Below are positions 61,695-64,000 of a stretch of 64,000 nucleotides of DNA, in pieces. This stretch comes from a virus. The translations under genes and the position numbers were made by a program. How positions within the stretch are numbered: position 1 is the stretch's first letter; each line of letters begins with the position of its first letter. The stretch is taken from positions 95,921 to 159,920 of IMG/VR virus record IMGVR_UViG_3300034356_002642, one strand, 5' to 3'. The notes beneath the pieces were generated by a model. It was not told the origin of the DNA, did no database searches, and worked only from the letters and a program-made list of their open reading frames with translations.

Positions 61695-61847
61695 ATGAAA
61701 CCAAGAAAAAAAGAAGAAGAGAAAAAGATTAAATTTGCCATTAGTTTAGACCCTAAATTATTTAAACGAATGGAAGATGATATCACAAATAAATCGAGAC
61801 TAATCGAAACTTTACTTAAAGAACATTATGGAAAAAAAGATTTGTAG
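61695..61847 (+). CDS. Small ribbon-helix-helix protein overlapping HNH start
   Basis: 50 aa: MKPRKKEEEKKIKFAISLDP, then KLFKRMEDDITNKSRLIETL and LKEHYGKKDL. A basic start, strand (KIKFAISLDPKL) and two helices fit the RHH fold. It is more distant from the 24851 and 58216 proteins than those are from each other. It overlaps the HNH start by 20 bases on the plus strand, so the arrangement is independent of strand. GATATTTATAGTATATG precedes it, similar to other cassettes. Confidence 0.72.
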   Translation: MKPRKKEEEKKIKFAISLDPKLFKRMEDDITNKSRLIETLLKEHYGKKDL

Positions 61848-62484
61848 TAAGTGTAAAGAAGAAAAGGAATTTTGTGAGTTTAATAAAAGAAAAGATTCGA
61901 AAGACGGTCATAGAAATGAGTGTAAAATTTGTTGGTATTTAAAAAGCCAAAATTATATTAAAAAATTTCCACAAAAAAAACAAGAATATAATAACAAGTG
62001 GTTTTCTAAAAATACTTCTTATTATAAACAATATTATAAAAATAATGAAAAAAAATTTTTAGAGTATAAAATAAAATTTAACGGTTTAAACCCGGATTAT
62101 AATAAAAATTATTATGTTAATAATAAGGATTATTTTTCTGATTATGTAATGTTTAAATACGTTAATAATAATTTATTTAGATTATCTCACATCATAAGAA
62201 ATAGAATTAGAACATTTCTTAAATTAAAAAATCTAACTAAAACAAATAAAACTTTTGATATTGTAGGATGTTCTCCGGAATTCCTTAAAGAACATTTAGA
62301 ACAACAATTCACGGAAGGAATGTCTTGGGGTAATCAAGGATTGTACGGATGGCACATTGACCACAAAATACCATTATCTTCCTCCAATACCGAAGAAGAA
62401 ATATATAAACTTTGTCATTATACAAATCTTCAGCCACTATGGGCTGAAGATAATTTGAAAAAAAGTAATAAAATAATAAATTAA
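61828..62484 (+). CDS. HNH homing-type endonuclease, paralog 4
   Basis: 218 aa. It has an N-terminal zinc ribbon (MEKKICSKCKEEKEFCEFNK, then CKICW), a Lys/Asn/Tyr-rich linker with degenerate units (WFSKNTSYYKQYYKNNEKKF), and the HNH core GCSPEFLKEHLEQQF, YGWHIDHKIPLSS, TNLQPLWAEDNLKKSNK. In the H-x-D-H motif Lys replaces Ile in the next position. It is the only paralog on the plus strand. Its stop overlaps the stop of the convergent glycosyltransferase gene. A mobile, free-standing endonuclease is inferred. Confidence 0.9.
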   Translation: MEKKICSKCKEEKEFCEFNKRKDSKDGHRNECKICWYLKSQNYIKKFPQKKQEYNNKWFSKNTSYYKQYYKNNEKKFLEYKIKFNGLNPDYNKNYYVNNKDYFSDYVMFKYVNNNLFRLSHIIRNRIRTFLKLKNLTKTNKTFDIVGCSPEFLKEHLEQQFTEGMSWGNQGLYGWHIDHKIPLSSSNTEEEIYKLCHYTNLQPLWAEDNLKKSNKIIN

Positions 62485-64000
62485 GATTCTTTTCTTAAAG
62501 AACCATCATAGTGGTCAAATCGGTCATGCTCAGTTGGAGTTAATAACAAAATACCTGGTTTAATATTACCTTTAACAGTTTCCTGATAACAATGAGACAT
62601 GAGAGTCTGCTCGAATGCGTGCGCCCATTGTGTCTCTAAATAACATTTATAATTACCTATTTTATTTAACACAATTGGCCAGTTGGATAAATAGATTTCA
62701 CCATCAACGTAAGGTAACCCCTGATGTGTTTTAATGTTATTGAATTTAGTTCTTGGTGCGTTTGGGTCTAATCCTTGAACAGGTAATAATGGTTTTTCGG
62801 GGAATAATTCTACCCTAACATTTTGGGGTACATTGTACCATGAAAATTGTATGTCATTTGAACCATAAAATTCAGTAAAACTTAATTTTAAAAAATCAAA
62901 ATTTTCATTTTTAATAATTTGTAATGATTTTGAATATAAGTTTGAAACAAATCTATTAAAACCGTTTTTACACACTTCACCTTTTTTAGGGTAAAACGCC
63001 ATGTCATCTTCAAAAAAGTAATAAAAATCCAAATCAGTTTCATCGAAATGTTCGGCAACAAATACTCTACCACCAACAATTCCAATATTATCTTTTTTGA
63101 TGTGTTCAAATCCATATTCTTCACATAGTTCCTGATATCTTGAAGTTGTCGATAGGTCAGTTGAGTTATCAAGTAAGAACTTTTTTGGTTTAAGTATGAA
63201 GTCCTTATCGTATTCCAACATTGATTTAATTAGGGTTTCAAATTGATTAGGACTATTGAATGTAATAACATAAAGTCCAACTTTGTTGGTATCCAAGGTA
63301 TTCTCGACAGACACTTTCCCCTCATTTTTTGGTATTAACTTATCGTCTTTTAAATCTTCAAAAAACTTTCCAATTAGTCCACTTGACTCAATTTCAAAAT
63401 AATTAATTAAATCAGAATGTTTATATGTCATAATACTAAAGATTGATTCTTCAGTACCCATATACCCTTCTTCTAAAGTTGATTTTAACAATCCATAATA
63501 AATTCCGTTAATATCACTTATTGAACTTTTGGGACCACCAAAGAATCCACCTCGAGAAACTTTAGTTACTTCATCACCTGCAATTGAATTTAATTTGTCA
63601 TATTCAAACCCGTGTATTTCGGTCTCAGCTCCATATGGAAAACTGATAAATGAAAACTTTGACACATATTTTGATAATTTATCAAGAACTTTATCATGAG
63701 TAAAATAACCCGGATGTACAGTATTGGTTAAACCTCCATCAATCCAAAACATATATTCCGATTCAAACTTATCCATTATTTTTGCGTCGTGTAGTAAGAA
63801 CACTTTGGACATCACAAGAGGATTATAGTTTTTTAATTTTGCTTGGGTTGATTCCCCTAACCAACCAACTTGGTCTATCCAACTTGGTCTTGTTCTAATA
63901 ACTTGAATTATATTGTAAAACTCAGAATTTGTGAACCAAGATAAAGGTCTTTCAATAAATTGAGTGTTTGATTCATTTCTTTTTTTGAAAACAAACTCTT
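62481..64000 (-). CDS. HtrL/YibB-like plus second glycosyltransferase domain, 5' end cut by window
   Basis: About 505 visible residues. The frame stays open from the stop at 62481 to the window edge; an internal GTG at 63815 is not the true start because the family signature continues upstream (FKKRNESNTQFIERPLSWF, NIIQVIRTRPSWIDQ, YNPLVMSKVFLLHDA). The first ~240 visible residues match HtrL/YibB-type sugar transferases, with YMFWIDGGLTNTVHPGYFT and GGFFGGPKSSI. The second half looks like a GT-A fold: VGLYVITFNSPNQFETLIKS and FYYFFEDDMAFYPKKG with an acidic E-D-D, a DxD-like metal site. It may glycosylate phage DNA, virion protein or host surface sugars; the acceptor is unknown. Confidence 0.75.
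   Translation of the reverse strand, partial: EFVFKKRNESNTQFIERPLSWFTNSEFYNIIQVIRTRPSWIDQVGWLGESTQAKLKNYNPLVMSKVFLLHDAKIMDKFESEYMFWIDGGLTNTVHPGYFTHDKVLDKLSKYVSKFSFISFPYGAETEIHGFEYDKLNSIAGDEVTKVSRGGFFGGPKSSISDINGIYYGLLKSTLEEGYMGTEESIFSIMTYKHSDLINYFEIESSGLIGKFFEDLKDDKLIPKNEGKVSVENTLDTNKVGLYVITFNSPNQFETLIKSMLEYDKDFILKPKKFLLDNSTDLSTTSRYQELCEEYGFEHIKKDNIGIVGGRVFVAEHFDETDLDFYYFFEDDMAFYPKKGEVCKNGFNRFVSNLYSKSLQIIKNENFDFLKLSFTEFYGSNDIQFSWYNVPQNVRVELFPEKPLLPVQGLDPNAPRTKFNNIKTHQGLPYVDGEIYLSNWPIVLNKIGNYKCYLETQWAHAFEQTLMSHCYQETVKGNIKPGILLLTPTEHDRFDHYDGSLRKES

Noticed and set aside
62481-63815. Glycosyltransferase gene starting at the internal GTG at 63815
   Set aside because: The frame is open to the window edge and the upstream translation contains family-typical residues, so the true start lies beyond 64000.

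Overview
The window is a stretch of a large, AT-rich genome of a T4-type contractile-tailed phage (myovirus). Recognisable T4-type genes include the tail tube and sheath, baseplate proteins of the gp25, gp6 and gp53 types, a gp13-like neck protein, UvsX, a gp32-like SSB, a gp41-type helicase, a gp43-type polymerase, a T4 RNase H-type exonuclease and NrdA/NrdB. Major capsid, portal and terminase genes are not seen, so this is part of a bigger genome. The host is probably a Bacteroidetes bacterium. The end fibre gene carries SprB-type repeats, a baseplate protein has a carboxypeptidase-regulatory-like domain common in that phylum, and most start codons follow A/T-rich leaders without a strong Shine-Dalgarno sequence. 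The host call is inference.

Layout. 1-16363 (minus) is a tightly packed baseplate and fibre operon. It runs from gp25 through gp6, four large structural proteins, an inserted HNH gene, a structural protein and a P2-gpI/gp7-like protein to a SprB-repeat fibre cut by the window edge. 16404-28285 (minus) is the nucleotide and replication block: nrdA, nrdB, intein-split helicase, a small unknown gene, an Acb2-like anti-CBASS gene, 5' exonuclease, an RHH-HNH cassette, uvsX and gp32, then two small structural-looking genes. 28318-48992 (minus) is the tail module: giant 2559-aa and 1684-aa baseplate or hub proteins around a gp53-like protein, tape measure, a tail assembly chaperone with a candidate +1 frameshift, tail tube, a HAD phosphatase and the sheath. 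49113-52287 holds an orphan RHH gene (plus) and a small minus-strand operon of neck and tail-completion candidates plus three proteins sharing one N-terminal peptide. 52343-57610 (plus) encodes an intein-split SNF2 helicase, a nuclease-like protein, the neck protein and a small protein. 57636-64000 holds two more RHH-HNH cassettes, the DNA polymerase, a small fibre-like protein and a glycosyltransferase that runs off the end.

The points most worth following up are these. Three cassettes have a small ribbon-helix-helix gene overlapping the start of a Zn-ribbon/repeat-linker/HNH endonuclease gene, plus one lone HNH paralog and one lone RHH gene. Two related inteins sit in the P-loops of two different helicases, one of them lacking its N-terminal nucleophile. 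A +1 frameshift site lies between tail tube and tape measure. An exact 8-nt-period repeat sits in the gp32 leader, resembling the T4 gene 32 autoregulatory operator. There is an Acb2-like anti-CBASS gene. OmpA-like and membrane-hairpin segments occur inside baseplate proteins. Three genes share a peptide that looks like a capsid-targeting and protease-cleavage signal.

Every uncoded gap is shorter than 300 bases. The notable ones hold terminator hairpins, the gp32 leader repeats or a cluster of ACTAGT palindromes; no tRNA gene or CRISPR array was seen.
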